A stretch of DNA of 64,000 nt from Zerene cesonia (GCF_012273895.1 NC_052119.1:7015990-7079989), one strand, 5' to 3'. Positions 30,238-42,173 are shown, counted from the stretch's first letter. Program-made: numbers and translations. The notes: generated by a model from the letters alone, not told the origin.

Positions 30238-32414
30238 TATTTTATATAAATGCCATAGCTATTTCAAATTTGAATGACGTCACATGGGAAACAAATGCTA
30301 TAGCATTCCAATGTAACATAGTTGCAGGAAATTCATAGATGTGTTTTAATTGCATTTAAAGAAACAGTGCTTCATGCTGTCATTCACTAGTTCAATTCTC
30401 AGTGAGTAAATTTTCTAAAGAAAATTAAAATATTCATAAAACATTAATAACACTGCGAGTTGTGTGTTTTCAGTCTTTAAATTAAAAAAGTAAATCTTTC
30501 AAATATGAATAAACAATATAAAGAAAACACAAATTTTGTAAAAAAACTTAAATTAGATTATGTTATTTTAATCTCATTCCTACACACAATAATGTAAATT
30601 AGCCGACGGACTTTTATGCCAAAATTAAGCCTATTAAAACGCGAACAGCAATTCATGCATATTTTACAAATAAAACACAAAACGTTAAAAGGATTTATTG
30701 TATTTGTTATAAAATATATTAGTGCTTGTTACCGTGACGCTTTATCAGGGGAATAATTACAGGTTACAAAAATTTTTCGCCCGCGGTGCCCACCCGCTGA
30801 TATTTGCTTGTTCGCCTTTGTTAAATTCGTTGTAAATAAATCTATACGTTCGTTATTTACAGGTTTGTAATAAATTCCCATTTTTACATTTAAGGGAACA
30901 AGAAAAATGATAACGTATGTTCTCTTGTTACGCGGTATATTCATGTGGGAAGAAATTATTTAATCTTATTGGAATTGCGTTTATATTTAATTAAGCAATC
31001 TGTGGCATTCATTGTCAAATTGTGGAATTATTATAGTGTTTTGATTATGACATAATATGTCGGTTACTATGACACGAGTTTATTTGCTTAAACTATGAAG
31101 CAGTTTTTCTTGAAAATACCAAAGATAAAGAATGCAATAGTAACTTACCACAATAACAGGCTGAAAACTGAAGAACAATTGCTAGAAATGTTACAAACGA
31201 TTCTAATATGAATGCAGTGGACCCGACTGTTTTAAACAGAAAAATGCAACACGTGCTGCCATCTTTTACTTTAGGCGTGTACTATCACAATTTTATCTTG
31301 GCGTTTGCCTTTAAATTACTCAACGTCAGATTTATGAAATGCTGTCTATACAAATTTTCTATAGGTTCAGATTTGCTTTATTATCTAAAATATTTATATA
31401 CAAAGCAACCTTGCAGTTATATGTTAATGTATTAAGTATTTTAACTATATTGAAGAAGAGTGAGATCTTTAAATTGATTCTCTGTAAGAATACAGTTTGT
31501 CATCTGACGGTAAAAGTTGTTTCGTAAAATAAATGCGATTAATATCAATTCTACATAAGTCTACACTTAATGATTATACAAAAATAGTACATTCTAGATT
31601 AGCAAATATTTTTATTGAATAAATCTAATGGATCAAAGAAAAGAAAACAATCACAGTTCCACTACAACTTTTAGTCATTACTTCAAATAATTGATTATGA
31701 AATTTTATATGTGTATAAGGGTATTTATTTATTTATAGAATTTTTAAATAATAGACGAAATTGTCGCCGCTCTGATATTTTATAATTATTAATGTTACTA
31801 GTTTATGGTCCCGCAGCACAGGCACTGCCTAGTGCGGGATCCAATGAATTCACATTCGTATATTAACGAGGACACGTTATTTTAACTTTAAGAACCTTGG
31901 ACACGTGCATATTACTTGTGATTTTTTGTCTATCTTAAAGTAATATAAGATTTTTTTTTTATCTAAATAACTATTCTCAAGTTATGAACCATTCAATTTA
32001 TCTTGACTCACGCCAGATTATCTGTTAAGATACGATGTCACATTCAAATTAACACATACTTGGTCCGGTAATCACGCCATAACTTAGTATTAAATTAAGC
32101 GAATAGCACCAAAGTGACCTAAAGAATAATTTACTGGGTCCTCGTTTAATGAAGACTAGTGCTCTCTAGGCAGCTGTTTAAGAACTTATGCCATTACGAT
32201 ATTACAATCTTCAGTTTAGTTTGCCGAAGTGTGTTCTGATGACCAGAGATATTATGCTTAATAGACGAAGTTAATTTGTTATTGGAAACAGCAACGTGGA
32301 GTGATCTGATTTTTGTAGTTAATTAAATTTAAATGATTGATTGAATGTACATTTTACATGACGGATGTTGTATGCACCAGTGATACTACCTTCCTACTAG
32401 TCCAACCTATCGTA
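30238..32414. other. Non-coding stretch
   Basis: No gene recognised. One small hairpin at 31809-31839 is listed separately. Confidence 0.4.
31809..31839. repeat. Hairpin TCCCGCA ... TGCGGGA
   Basis: TCCCGCA at 31809-31815 pairs with TGCGGGA at 31833-31839, and AGGCA / TGCCT continues the stem inside with a small bulge. It is GC-rich in an AT-rich region, so probably a remnant of a structured repeat. Confidence 0.5.
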
Positions 32415-32613
32415 TCCTACTGATATTATAAATGCGAAAGTTTGTAAGGATGTCTGTGTGTTTGTTGCTTTTACACGCAAAAACTACTGAAGCTGCTGCA
32501 ATGAAATTTAGTACGTAGACAGCTGCACGACTGGAATAACATATAGGCAACTTTTTATCCCGATATTCCTACGGGATACGGACTTACGCGGGTGAAACCG
32601 CGGGCGCAGCTAG
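32415..32613 (+). mobile_element. Lep1-like Helitron, intact ends
   Basis: A precedes TCCTACTGATATTATAAATG at the start. The end is CGCGGGTGAAACCGCG, then GGCGCAGCTAG followed by T. Body motifs ACACGCAAAAACTACTGAA and ACGTAGACAGCTGCACGACT match the family. Confidence 0.85.
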
Positions 32614-33819
32614 TATTATCATAATTAAGTATTCATTTTGTGATATTATGCAATTTTTGAACAATTCTGTCACAGTTTTGTAATAAACGCAATACTATGA
32701 TTTACTAAGTCAATTCAATACACACGTTTTCAATAAATCAACGGGCTTAGCTGCAATATTTTACGCCCCTATATTTGGTGGCCGATTAATACGTCAAAGT
32801 AAACAATTTAAATTGCTTATCAGGGAAACATCGTAAATTATGTACGCTATCTATAATTCAGGAGACGTTCGAGTCTATAAATCAATTGAGTTATCTTTTC
32901 TGATAGAAAATAATTAGAGACTGTTTAATTATTCCTCTCATTTAGGCTTTTTACATACTGGGATGTTTTAATGACGTCGTTGATATGTTATCGGATGTTA
33001 ATTAAATTGTAATGAAGGTGCAAATGAACATTATTCGATTAATAATGTATACATAAGACATTTGGGTATATTGTTCATTATATGATGTTCTCTTGAGTCC
33101 TATATATTTGTTTTTAATCGGATTAGATGTTAATAAAATACTTGTGATAAATATTTAAATGCATGCCTCTTTATAGATGCAGTAAATTTAAAGTTTTAAA
33201 CTTAAATTACATATGTAAAATGTATTAATGTAATTATATTGCTTCATACAAATACTATAAAATATTTTGTCGTCCACTCTTTCTCTAAGAGTTCTCTGAA
33301 GTATGTAGGACATAATACTAGTTATATAAATATATAAAAAAATCGAAATTCAGTGACAATGATTATAGTTTCTCCAGTTATTGAGAAGACCTTTTAAGTG
33401 TGAAAATATATAATAAAGTATTGTTAGAGGTAATGTTTAGACGATCAGTTTTTTGTTTTCGCATAGATCATAATATTAGCGTTTATTCTTCTAGTTTCTA
33501 GATCGCCTAAAACATTCTCTTACAATTTAATAATACTCGTATTATGATGACTACATTAATCGATAACAGTTCAAGTTCAAAGTAGGCCGTGGTTGCCGAA
33601 ACATTTCTATATGGTCTAGCAACGTCTCATTTAAATAAACTCGTTTATAACGATTGATTTTATGACTCATTGCCTTTGATTGGAAGACGAAATGATTATA
33701 ATGATGATTATTTTAAACTCTTCATTAGTTAACGAATAATAAAGAGAGGTTTGTTTTTCTAATTCATCAATATTCTGTTGATAAGATATTTTAATTGAAG
33801 TTAACAAATTGTCATTGAA
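32614..33819. other. AT-rich non-coding stretch
   Basis: Nothing recognised. Confidence 0.4.
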
Positions 33820-33831
33820 AAGTTATATCAT
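33820..33831 (+). repeat. Target-site duplication, left copy
   Basis: AAGTTATATCAT here is repeated exactly at 34037-34048 on the other side of the foldback element. Confidence 0.85.
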
Positions 33832-34036
33832 TTAATTTTTAGTTTTATAGCATTGAAATGCTTTATAAATGAGAAATTTTGAAAGAATAGAAAAAATTTT
33901 ATCACGAGGCAGGATTCGAACCTGCGTTTCTTGCCTAACCTTTAGGTTTAGTTAGGTTAACCTTTAGGTTAGGCAAGAAACGCAGGTTCGAATCCTGCCT
34001 CGTGATCAAATTTTTTCGATTCTTTCAAAATTTCTC
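33832..34036 (-). mobile_element. tRNA-like palindromic foldback element, copy 1
   Basis: The arms 33871-33940 and 33967-34036 are inverted repeats matching at 68 of 70 positions by my count, with a 26-base centre containing AGGTTTAGTTAGG. Each arm holds a complete tRNA-like T-arm (stem GCAGG / CCTGC, loop TTCGAAT, which includes a B-box-like GGTTCGAATCC) followed by a 7-base CTCGTGA where an acceptor strand would be. Beyond the left arm lies a unique 35-36 base segment with its own small palindrome (AGCATTGAAATGCT). Perfect 12-bp duplications flank it. I chose the minus strand because the left end is fixed between copies while the right end varies, as expected if the left end is the 3' end of a retrotransposed RNA. 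No protein is encoded. Confidence 0.8.
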
Positions 34037-34048
34037 AAGTTATATCAT
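34037..34048 (+). repeat. Target-site duplication, right copy
   Basis: AAGTTATATCAT, identical to 33820-33831. Confidence 0.85.
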
Positions 34049-34371
34049 GTAGCGTTTTTCTGTTTGTATAATAGTGAATTGCCGACTTAATAATATTATC
34101 AGACATTGAATGCAGTACAGCTCGAATAAATGTTTCATTATTGAACTATTTCATGTCATTGAAGAATAGGGTCTAGGGTCTGAGATTTACGCGAAATATA
34201 AACAAATGACTACCATCCCAATTTTTTATTTTTACTGAAATAATTGTATGCTTTGTAGTAAATAATTCGATTCAATTAATAAGAGTGTACATGACCAATA
34301 ATCCGTTTCTATAATCCCACGTTGATAGCATTGCAACTAAACCTTAATAGAATGCTAAAGCCCGTTTCACA

Positions 34372-34560
34372 CTGATTAACAAAATCTCTTGCGCCTTTCG
34401 CCACCCCACAGGGCTTGGATTCTAATTGAGTCCAGTCCACTCCATCCCTTGTGTCCACTTGATCATTCTCAACTCCAAGAGATCCGCTTTCAAAGGCTCA
34501 AGGGCGGTCATCCGATAAGGCTCGAGTTCTTAACCATTAGGCTATTTCCTTGAGCCCTTA
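34372..34560 (-). mobile_element. Possible tRNA-derived SINE remnant
   Basis: On the minus strand TAGCCTAATGGTTAAGAAC resembles a tRNA D-arm and A box and is followed by CTCGAGCCTTATCGGATGAC. The body is unusually GC-rich for the window (GGATCTCTTGGAGTTGAG, CCCTGTGGGGTGGCGAAAGG). I find no clear B box, target duplication or second copy here. Confidence 0.4.
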
Positions 34561-34764
34561 TTTGCAAATATTACACCACTACAGCTTGTTTTATTTGAAG
34601 GTTGGGTGCTCTTCACGTTAGTGTTATTTTTCATAGCTTTGTTAGTTTAGGAGGATTATTTATCCCTTTTATTTTTGTGTATAGTAGTATTATATAGTAT
34701 TTTAGTGTGTGTAAGTAACACTTTTATTTTACATAAAAGAAAAAAAAAATATATTAACAATTGT

Positions 34765-34850
34765 TAAAGATGTATAATGGGGCGGCCTTTTCACATTAGA
34801 GTGATTTCTTCCAGGCAACTCTGTGGGTAAAGGATAAATATTAAGAGTAC
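34765..34850 (+). repeat. GATTTCTTCCAGGCAACC repeat fragment
   Basis: GGGGCGGCCTTTTCACATTA followed by GAGTGATTTCTTCCAGGCAA matches the modules at 12090-12165. An A-rich run lies just upstream. Confidence 0.5.
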
Positions 34851-34860
34851 AAAGGGAGGC

Positions 34861-34904
34861 AGCAAACATTTACTGTATAACAAAATATATAGTAAATGTT
34901 TGCT
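34861..34904. repeat. Hairpin with 14-bp perfect arms
   Basis: AGCAAACATTTACT at 34861-34874 is exactly inverted as AGTAAATGTTTGCT at 34891-34904, with a 16-base AT-rich loop and TTTTT after the right arm. The size is compatible with a small foldback or a short structured RNA. Confidence 0.65.
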
Positions 34905-35021
34905 TTTTATAGGTATATAAACAAATATATATAACAAAATACCTAATAAAATAGTTAACTTAGGTCACATAATCATATTCCAGATCTAAATAATATTTAA
35001 GAATGAGAAGTTTAAAAGAAA

Positions 35022-35140
35022 TACTAATATTATAAACGCGAGAGTTTGTAAGAATGTATAAATATTTGTTACTCTAACACGTAAAAATCTCTATTGCGAT
35101 TGGTATGAAATCTGATATAGAACTAGTACAAAATAATATT
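35022..35140 (+). mobile_element. Degraded Lep1-like fragment
   Basis: ACTAATATTATAAACGCGAG and GTTTGTAAGAATGTATAAAT then TTTGTTACTCTAACACGTAA preserve the 5' half of the Lep1 plan. Similarity fades after the TTGCGATTGGTATGAAAT segment, and no CTAG end is found. Confidence 0.5.
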
Positions 35141-37231
35141 TCGCAATATATAAGTAAGTATTTCGTATAGTGTATGTGCTATTCTGATCTATAAGCTACA
35201 TCATTGCCAAGTATCATCAAAAGTGGTTTTCGAGTGAACCAGTTGTACATTACATATTCCAGTTATAATATGAGTAGGAATAGTAGGAAAAAAACCCTGT
35301 GTAACAACGCTTTTTAAATTTCGAACGCGTTCAAAATAGCATCATGCTATTTGTTAAACTATCATCTGAATTATTTTGAATTTGGAATAATTTTAATCCA
35401 TTCGTAAATATAACGTCTATTTCGAAATGTTCAATTATACGCGGCCATTGATGCATGGGCGCTTTTAATTACAAAAGCAAGTCTATCAAATAGGTCGACA
35501 TCACCCCAATCACCAGAGCACTAATCGCGTTAATTATTGCTGTTCAAACTTTGGGCTAAATTATTTTAGCGTTTGTTTGCAGACTGCGATGTTTGCTTGA
35601 TACGACAGAATCGATAACAGTGGTTTGCTGGATGTATTTTGTGATGTTGCTTCATGAATAACCAACAGATAACCCCGATCGTATTTTTATGAAACACAAA
35701 TTGATACAAAAATTACTTTGACACTGACATGAAAATTGTTTAACAGATTCCTTATTAAACGTAGTTTGTAAATCGAATACTCTAATTAACTTTATGTATC
35801 CAACATGGGGAGTTTTTTTTATTAGTAAACTGTGAATCAAAAGTTATATTTAATTCTTTATTTGAGTAATTTTTCCTCTGAAAATGCTGTCTGTATGTAT
35901 GATTATATTTTATGAGTTTTCATTTAATTGGAGATACGTTTCAGCAAATAAAGGAAATAGACTTAACAAATAATGAAATTAAGATATATATAGATGACAG
36001 GAATTTGTTAACTTCCTGCTATTAAAATAAAATTAATTTTTGTACCATATTATATTTTGGAAACGTTGCGAGCATACAATATTCCCTTATCTTGATTGTT
36101 AACACTTTCACGTTTCAACGTTTTAGTTTTAAACAGAAAGTATTACTCAAGATACTATTATTGTGAGTAATATTTTGAAACAATAGCAATTTTCACAGTA
36201 TTAATATTTTACGAGGTCTCCGATTGCAAAATGAAATCTGCAGCGGTGTGATACGCCATCATGTTTGTTCAACCGCTTACTTTTAAAGCTATGACGTGCT
36301 GGCCGCGTTCGAATTTTAAAATAGGAATTTGGAATGTTTTAGCAAAATATTTAAAATTTAAAAAATAAACTCCACGGTTACAATTTATTCGTTACTGGCG
36401 GGCAATAAATGCTTTTGTTTTTGTTGTCTGGAGCCAGTTTCCGAATCAATAACAATATCTGGCTAATATCAGTACGATTTAAATACAGGGCGCGTACATT
36501 AACACCAATTTGTGTCAAATTATATATTAATCAATCTTTGGTGTGGGTTGTTCTTGTGTCAATGTTTCGAAAACTGCTACTAATCGAACTTATCATTTAC
36601 CAGTGTTCCAGTGAACTAAATAAAAATTTCAATCGATTATAAAAGAAGGTTGTTTTCACTGTATTTTTTCGGCTTTCTTATCTCCGAACTTTGGACTGGG
36701 TGAACGGAAAATCTGATGTCTCCCGGGACGCCCCATTTAAATTTGGTCTATTTTGACAATTAGAATGCGGTTTTTTTATATATTTATATATCACTCAGAA
36801 ATTTCTTAGTCAACATCAGGTCAGAAAACGAAATCCATGCCACCAATTATTAAATTAAGTGTCATAATATTAAACCATGTCATACATCAAACGGAACAAA
36901 GCTATGTTCCAAGAACCACTAGCTAATAATTAAGCGCATTAGATTGGTGAGGATAAAACAAATGAATTCTGAGATATGTCGTATCCTGTTTCCCTCTCAG
37001 TCACCAGGCTAACTTATAATGTTCTAAATAAACACAACTGGCTAACGAAGTGATGAACGAACGTTAAAAGCGTGTGGCAATGAGTAAGCGTTATTACTTA
37101 CTATGCGTTTCAAGGGGAATTGAATAGCAGAAGATTTGACTATATATTGTATGGACTTATAGTAAGTGGTGACAAGCTAAGTTTTCCTTGGAGGTATATG
37201 CGATGTGATTTCTCATAATATACATTTCTTT
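35141..37231. other. Non-coding stretch
   Basis: No gene recognised. Slightly GC-richer, unrepeated patches at about 35440-35580 and 36660-36760 could be conserved non-coding DNA; that is inference. Confidence 0.35.
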
Positions 37232-37386
37232 CTTTATTCTTCCCAGTCCTTTCTTTATCCCACGCTTTTTAAAGTCGGTAATAAATTTGAAGAGACAAAA
37301 GACCTCTGCAAATGATCATGGACGGTGGTTTCGCTTAGCATCAGGCGTCCCACCAGCCCCTTTGCCGGCTATGACATGAAAAATTG
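37232..37386 (+). mobile_element. GCTATGACATAAAA-family retroelement, 5'-truncated
   Basis: TTCCCAGTCCTTTCTTTATC, then CCTCTGCAAATGATCATGGA, then CGGTGGTTTCGCTTAGCATC and CCGGCTATGACATGAAAAA. The orientation is plus, with the A-rich tail at the right. The head is absent. Confidence 0.65.
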
Positions 37387-38547
37387 TTCATATAAGTACT
37401 GATTGTTAAACTTTCTATTAATTATTTAGAAAGCTTGTATTGTATAGTTATTATTTTATAAAAAAAGTCTAATATAATTATTATACGGCAGAGCCTACGA
37501 AACGAGAATTTATATAGGATAATAAATCCGTAGTATTTGTTAAAGATATGTATCTAAGTATTTTCTCTCAGACGGAAAAAAAGTCTTCAATTTTGATAGC
37601 CGCCGAAATTAATAATACTTCATATTAAGATAATGAAAGTGGAAGTGTACTACATTGTTATGTGGGCGCTTCAAAATAATTATAGTACAATCAAATACCA
37701 TTGAACGTTTCCGGTGTTATATAAATTATGCGACATAATGAAAGACGCAATGAACTGGGAACCTCACTATTTAAGTCATGAAAAATAGACAGGCAATTCC
37801 CTATAAAGACATAAGATTTAGTACATTGAATATAGTATTTGGAAATGCTGTCTCATCTAAAGCTAATTCGATTTCAATAGTCGTTTTTGATAAATAGTTC
37901 TAATCTTAAGGAATAATTGTGATTTGATGCGATCTAATACGAAAGTTATCTAGATCAGTGATATCAAAATTTATTAATGTACAGTCAAAACCTACGCTTT
38001 ATTATCATCAATACATAAGCACAAAGGGTTCTTATTATTTATTACTTCCACCACTAGCTGTCTAATTTTAAAACAAAAATATGACACAATTAAAAAAACA
38101 ATTCACAAGTCACGTGCCCGAAACGATATCCAAAATAGAAATTGTTTTACAGAAGACGTATAACATTTATTTGATTTGAGATTATTATCGAGATCAAACA
38201 AGCGAGATTGGTACGTGGGCGCGTGGTATGGGTTATGAATTTATTAATGTTAACGATGCTTTCGTCAACGCATTAAATCACATCTGACCGACCGGTTAAA
38301 AATATTAAAAGCGACACTCGGCAGGAGTTTTCGTATTATTGCATTTATATACCAAACGTAAATCAAATTACAGAAGTTCCAAGATAGGATATGTTAGTTC
38401 TCTTATGAGTATTCTCGAAAGAATTGAGAACATATAGGATTCTTAGTACGTTATTAAATTATTTAAATTATATTTCATAAAAAGTATATGTTATTTTAAT
38501 GCGTTTTTACGTAAAAACAAACAATACCTTTATACAAAGTCTCATTA
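37387..38547. other. Non-coding stretch
   Basis: No gene or repeat recognised. A GC-richer patch lies at about 38195-38310. Confidence 0.35.
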
Positions 38548-38607
38548 GAAATATTATCTGTTTTTAAAATGAGAGTAAGGCAGAACAGCGTTTGCCGGGA
38601 CAGCTAG
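38548..38607 (+). mobile_element. Helitron-like 3' end, family C
   Basis: GAGAGTAAGGCAGAACAGCG then TTTGCCGGGACAGCTAG and T, matching the 3' end of 51661-51832 (GAGTAAGGCAGAACTAACAG). The 5' part is missing or unrecognisable. Confidence 0.5.
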
Positions 38608-40060
38608 TATATTTTATAACTTATTGATTGTTATTTATTAATGATTCACTATTATAACAGAGAGAAAGTAAACTGTTTACACAAACTATACGCTAACATG
38701 TAAAAATTTAACAACAATATTTTCCTTTTGCGAAAAAACATCTCCACTACTTGATTAACAGTAACATAAATTAATGCTATTTATAGCTCTGTTTGTATAT
38801 TCCTGGCAACGGTAATATTTTGCTTAAAGCATGAAAAATGCTCAATGGCTTACGACTACTAAGAAACTCTATTTATATTTAAAGTATGCCTGCACGTACC
38901 CCATTCGTTAGTTGAACTTGTCATTTTTATTAATGACACTTTTAGTTTTTTAAGTGGTAACACTGATGATATGTCTAGCAGTTTAATTAACATTTTTGGG
39001 GACGCTCACATACATACACAAATATAACCTAATTAATTTATGTCTAACTTAGCTGAAGCAATCAGGATGCCTTTCCTCTGTGTATATTTTAGAGTTAATT
39101 TTATACCAGTATTAAAACAACATTATTTATAGCTCTTGTATGAAAAAATACAAATTTGTGTGGTTTTTGATTAAGTATATTAATTGATTTTTTTCAACTA
39201 CATTCCCATATCTCGGTGGACTGCATTACCAGTGTCATAACAAATAGTGCCACAGACTATATCTTAGTAGACATCTATGTTTAATTTGTAAATTTGAGTA
39301 CAACAAAATTATTCATAAAACGAATTCCTTTGTATCTGTAGTGAATAAATCAGTATCTATTCTAGGGCTTACTCTACGCTTAAAATAAACAAGGCATTAA
39401 TATGAAAATTTAATACCTTATAAGAATCCTCTGATATTATTAGATTGATATGGAATATATATGTTATAAATTTTGTTCTAAGCGAGAAATCATACATACC
39501 AATACAAACGTTTATACATATAGTTTGTGATATTCTTATGTGATTTGTAATTGGAATCAGATTAAAAAGCCGCTCGTTTTAAAAACAATAGCACGCTATA
39601 ACCTAGAGACTTATACTATGGTATATTATACAGTGTATGTGACAATCACATTCCTCTGAATGTTGCAGTTAAATTATTCATAGCGATGATGTACTCTAAT
39701 CGGATGGGTATTGCATGTCATCCCTAATGGGACCAATGAGACTTCGCACGCTGATTGTAACGAGGAATCTAGGGTCAAATGAATTGACTTTGATTCCATT
39801 TCATAAGCATTTGTTTCAATAAACACCTTTTGATATGAAAGCAGAGACGAGATGATTGTGAATGTCATTAATATTGCTATTAATTGCTATTAATGTGTTT
39901 TTGGTTTTGCAAGCTGTCGATATAAGGGCCTTATGATAATCATGGTTTTAATTAAATACTATTTAATTTTTTTATATCTTATTGGTTCTAATAATGTTTT
40001 ATCAATACCAAATAACAATATTATAACTAGTATGCAAAAGAGAGATTGATATAGTACAAA
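38608..40060. other. AT-rich non-coding stretch
   Basis: Nothing recognised. Confidence 0.4.
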
Positions 40061-40137
40061 AGGCGACCTTTTCGCTCATCGGCGATTTTTTCCAGGCTGG
40101 CTAGTGTAAAGAGTTAAGAAAAATAAAAAAAAAACAA
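40061..40137 (+). repeat. Diverged TTTTTTCCAGGC repeat fragment
   Basis: AAAGGCGACCTTTTCGCTCA then CGGCGATTTTTTCCAGGC follows the module order of 12090-12165 and 34765-34850 and ends in an A-rich run. Confidence 0.4.
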
Positions 40138-40833
40138 TTAATATTACGCGCGTGACTGTAAAAACGTATGTATAAGGATTTAGCACAACTTTAATTTATG
40201 TTTAGTTTAAAACACAAAATGTTCAATGAAGAACAATGTGTTAATAATTTAATAAGAATGATGTCTAATAAGTGTCTAAAGAGATATATGTCAAGGGTGT
40301 AACAACACATAATTTTAAATTGTTCAGAAGCAGCGGAATTAGAACGTACAAGAAAGAGCAGTTACTATGTTTTGCTTGGCCATTATTATGAAAGATTCGA
40401 GCCGATTCATATGATCTTTCGTTTTTTAAGTGTTTTCTTAACTATTTCTATTGTTGTCTAGCCTTGGCCCGGTTTCGACGATTAACAAAGCATTCCATAT
40501 GCTTTCCATATTTACTTTGGGGTTTGACGACTTCGTAAACATTAACGCGTCATTTCAGCAAATCCATCGTAATCGTTATGTCATCTGCAATGCTTCATTT
40601 CAATTTATAACAATCATATTTATTTTGACTACCAATCGCTGGGTTTGTATCGCCTTGACATAGTTTTTTTATTGTTACTTCGAATATCAATCGAATCGTT
40701 AACCTTTTAGGTAGTATTTCAATCAATATATAATTGTTATTTTAATATACGCTATTCTAATCATAGCGCAATATATTATACAATGAATCAAGTGAGCTAT
40801 AACCTCGCTTATTTATTAATTTTCGCAATAAAC
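40138..40833. other. No recognisable feature
   Basis: Nothing seen. Confidence 0.4.
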
Positions 40834-40846
40834 AGCTTTAGATCTA
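40834..40846 (+). repeat. Target-site duplication, left copy
   Basis: AGCTTTAGATCTA is repeated exactly at 41030-41042. Confidence 0.9.
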
Positions 40847-41029
40847 ATTTTTAGTTTTATAGCATTGAAATGCTTTATAAACGAGAAATTTTGAAAGAAT
40901 AGAAAAAATTTGATCACGAGGCAGGATTCGAACCTGCGTTTCTTGCCTAACCTTTATGTTGCCTAAAGGTTAGGCAAGAAACGCAGGTTCGAATCCTGCC
41001 TCGTGATCAAATTTTTTCTATTCTTTCAA
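40847..41029 (-). mobile_element. tRNA-like palindromic foldback element, copy 2
   Basis: The arms 40891-40956 and 40964-41029 are perfect 66-bp inverted repeats (no mismatch by my reading) around a 7-base TGTTGCC loop. It has the same two opposed T-arm-like segments as copy 1 and the same left extension beginning ATTTTTAGTTTTATAGCATT. The right end stops 7-8 bases short of copy 1 (TTTCAA rather than TTTCAAAATTTCTC). A perfect 13-bp target duplication flanks it. Long duplications and one variable end fit RNA-mediated insertion with 5' truncation. Alternatives are an unusual MITE or a snap-back duplication of a tRNA-derived SINE. Confidence 0.85.
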
Positions 41030-41042
41030 AGCTTTAGATCTA
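41030..41042 (+). repeat. Target-site duplication, right copy
   Basis: AGCTTTAGATCTA, identical to 40834-40846. Confidence 0.9.
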
Positions 41043-41659
41043 TTCAGACAAAAGTTTTGAATGTAAAAGATATAAATATTCAATAAAAATATTTTTTTAC
41101 GTTTGAAAATGTTTTCTACCATACATTTTCATATAAAATATGTATTAAAACGTCTTAATTTCAATATACATGAATTAACAGCTTTGGTTTTTACTTGCAA
41201 AATCAGTCTTAACAATACTATAATGAAGCTTGACTTACACGAATTTAGTAATCGTAAAGTAAATCATCTAATAGCCCAGGAACTATAAATTTAATGGGGC
41301 TCATTTAAAAGTAATAAAAGCAACTATAAAATTTCCGTATCTCACGCACAGTTTTAAGTCAATAGGACTCGAATCAAATGCAATTGAGCGAGTGATTTCG
41401 ATGAGACCATGAAAAATCGGTCAAACGAATGCCACAAAAGGCCGGGTCAATTTAGAATAACAAGCTGAAGTGGTTCACTCGGAATTGTGCATATGTTATT
41501 TTATTGATAGTACTTAATGATAGATTTTTCAACGTGTATTCTATATAATAAATGACTGGCAAATTTTGTTAAACGAATAAGCGATAAGTGATGATGTTTG
41601 TATTTTTACGTGTATGTTCATTTCGCTACTCTTTACTTAAGTAATTGCAACTTTTAATT
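41043..41659. other. No recognisable feature
   Basis: Nothing seen. Confidence 0.4.
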
Positions 41660-41876
41660 TATGTAAAGTCACGTGTCCCCTAGTGGGGTATGGGGCAGAT
41701 GATATATATCTGTTTCACTGATCGATCTTCTTAATGAATATATTAATAATATAGGTGATCAGCCTTCTGTTTTCTGTCAGACTGAGACATTTTTTATGAG
41801 TCCCCACCGGGAATCGAACCCAGGACCCCTCGGTTCTACGTTCACGCGTTATTCACTGTACAAAAGCCGGTCAGAA
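41660..41876 (-). mobile_element. tRNA-derived SINE (GATTCGATTCCC type)
   Basis: On the minus strand: head GTACAGTGAATAACGCGTGA, then B box GGGTTCGATTCCC (41809-41821), then GGTGGGGACTCATAAAAAAT, the AGGCTGATCACCTATATTAT body, CGATCAGTGAAACAGATATA and the CCCCATACCCCACTAGGGGA tail. Same plan as 3362-3560 and better preserved. Confidence 0.75.
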
Positions 41877-41971
41877 CTTAAAATAGTATTATTGGAAGTT
41901 TAGAAATCCGGGAATACTCAAAATACAATGGTTGGTCACCTACTATGTCTATACTATATACCATACTAATA

Positions 41972-42173
41972 TCCTATTAATATTATAATGCGAAAGTTTG
42001 TAAGTATGGATGTATGGATGATTGTTACTCTTTCACGTAAAAACTACTGAACCAATTGCAATGAAATTTGTACGTAGACAGCTGGATAATTGGAATAACA
42101 TATAGGCAACTTTTTATTCCGATATTCCTACGGGATACGGACTTACGCGGGCGAAACCGCGGGGCACAGCTAG
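41972..42173 (+). mobile_element. Lep1-like Helitron, intact ends
   Basis: A precedes TCCTATTAATATTATAATGC at the start. The end is CGCGGGCGAAACCGCG, then GGGCACAGCTAG followed by T. Body motifs GTTACTCTTTCACGTAAAAA and TACGTAGACAGCTGGATAAT fit the family. ACTAATAT just upstream echoes the 5' end. Confidence 0.85.

Noticed and set aside
33967..34020. A tRNA gene call on the GGTTCGAATCC region, also at 40847-41029
   Set aside because: Only a T-arm and a possible 3' acceptor strand are present; there is no D-arm or anticodon arm, and the sequence is mirrored in the opposite arm.
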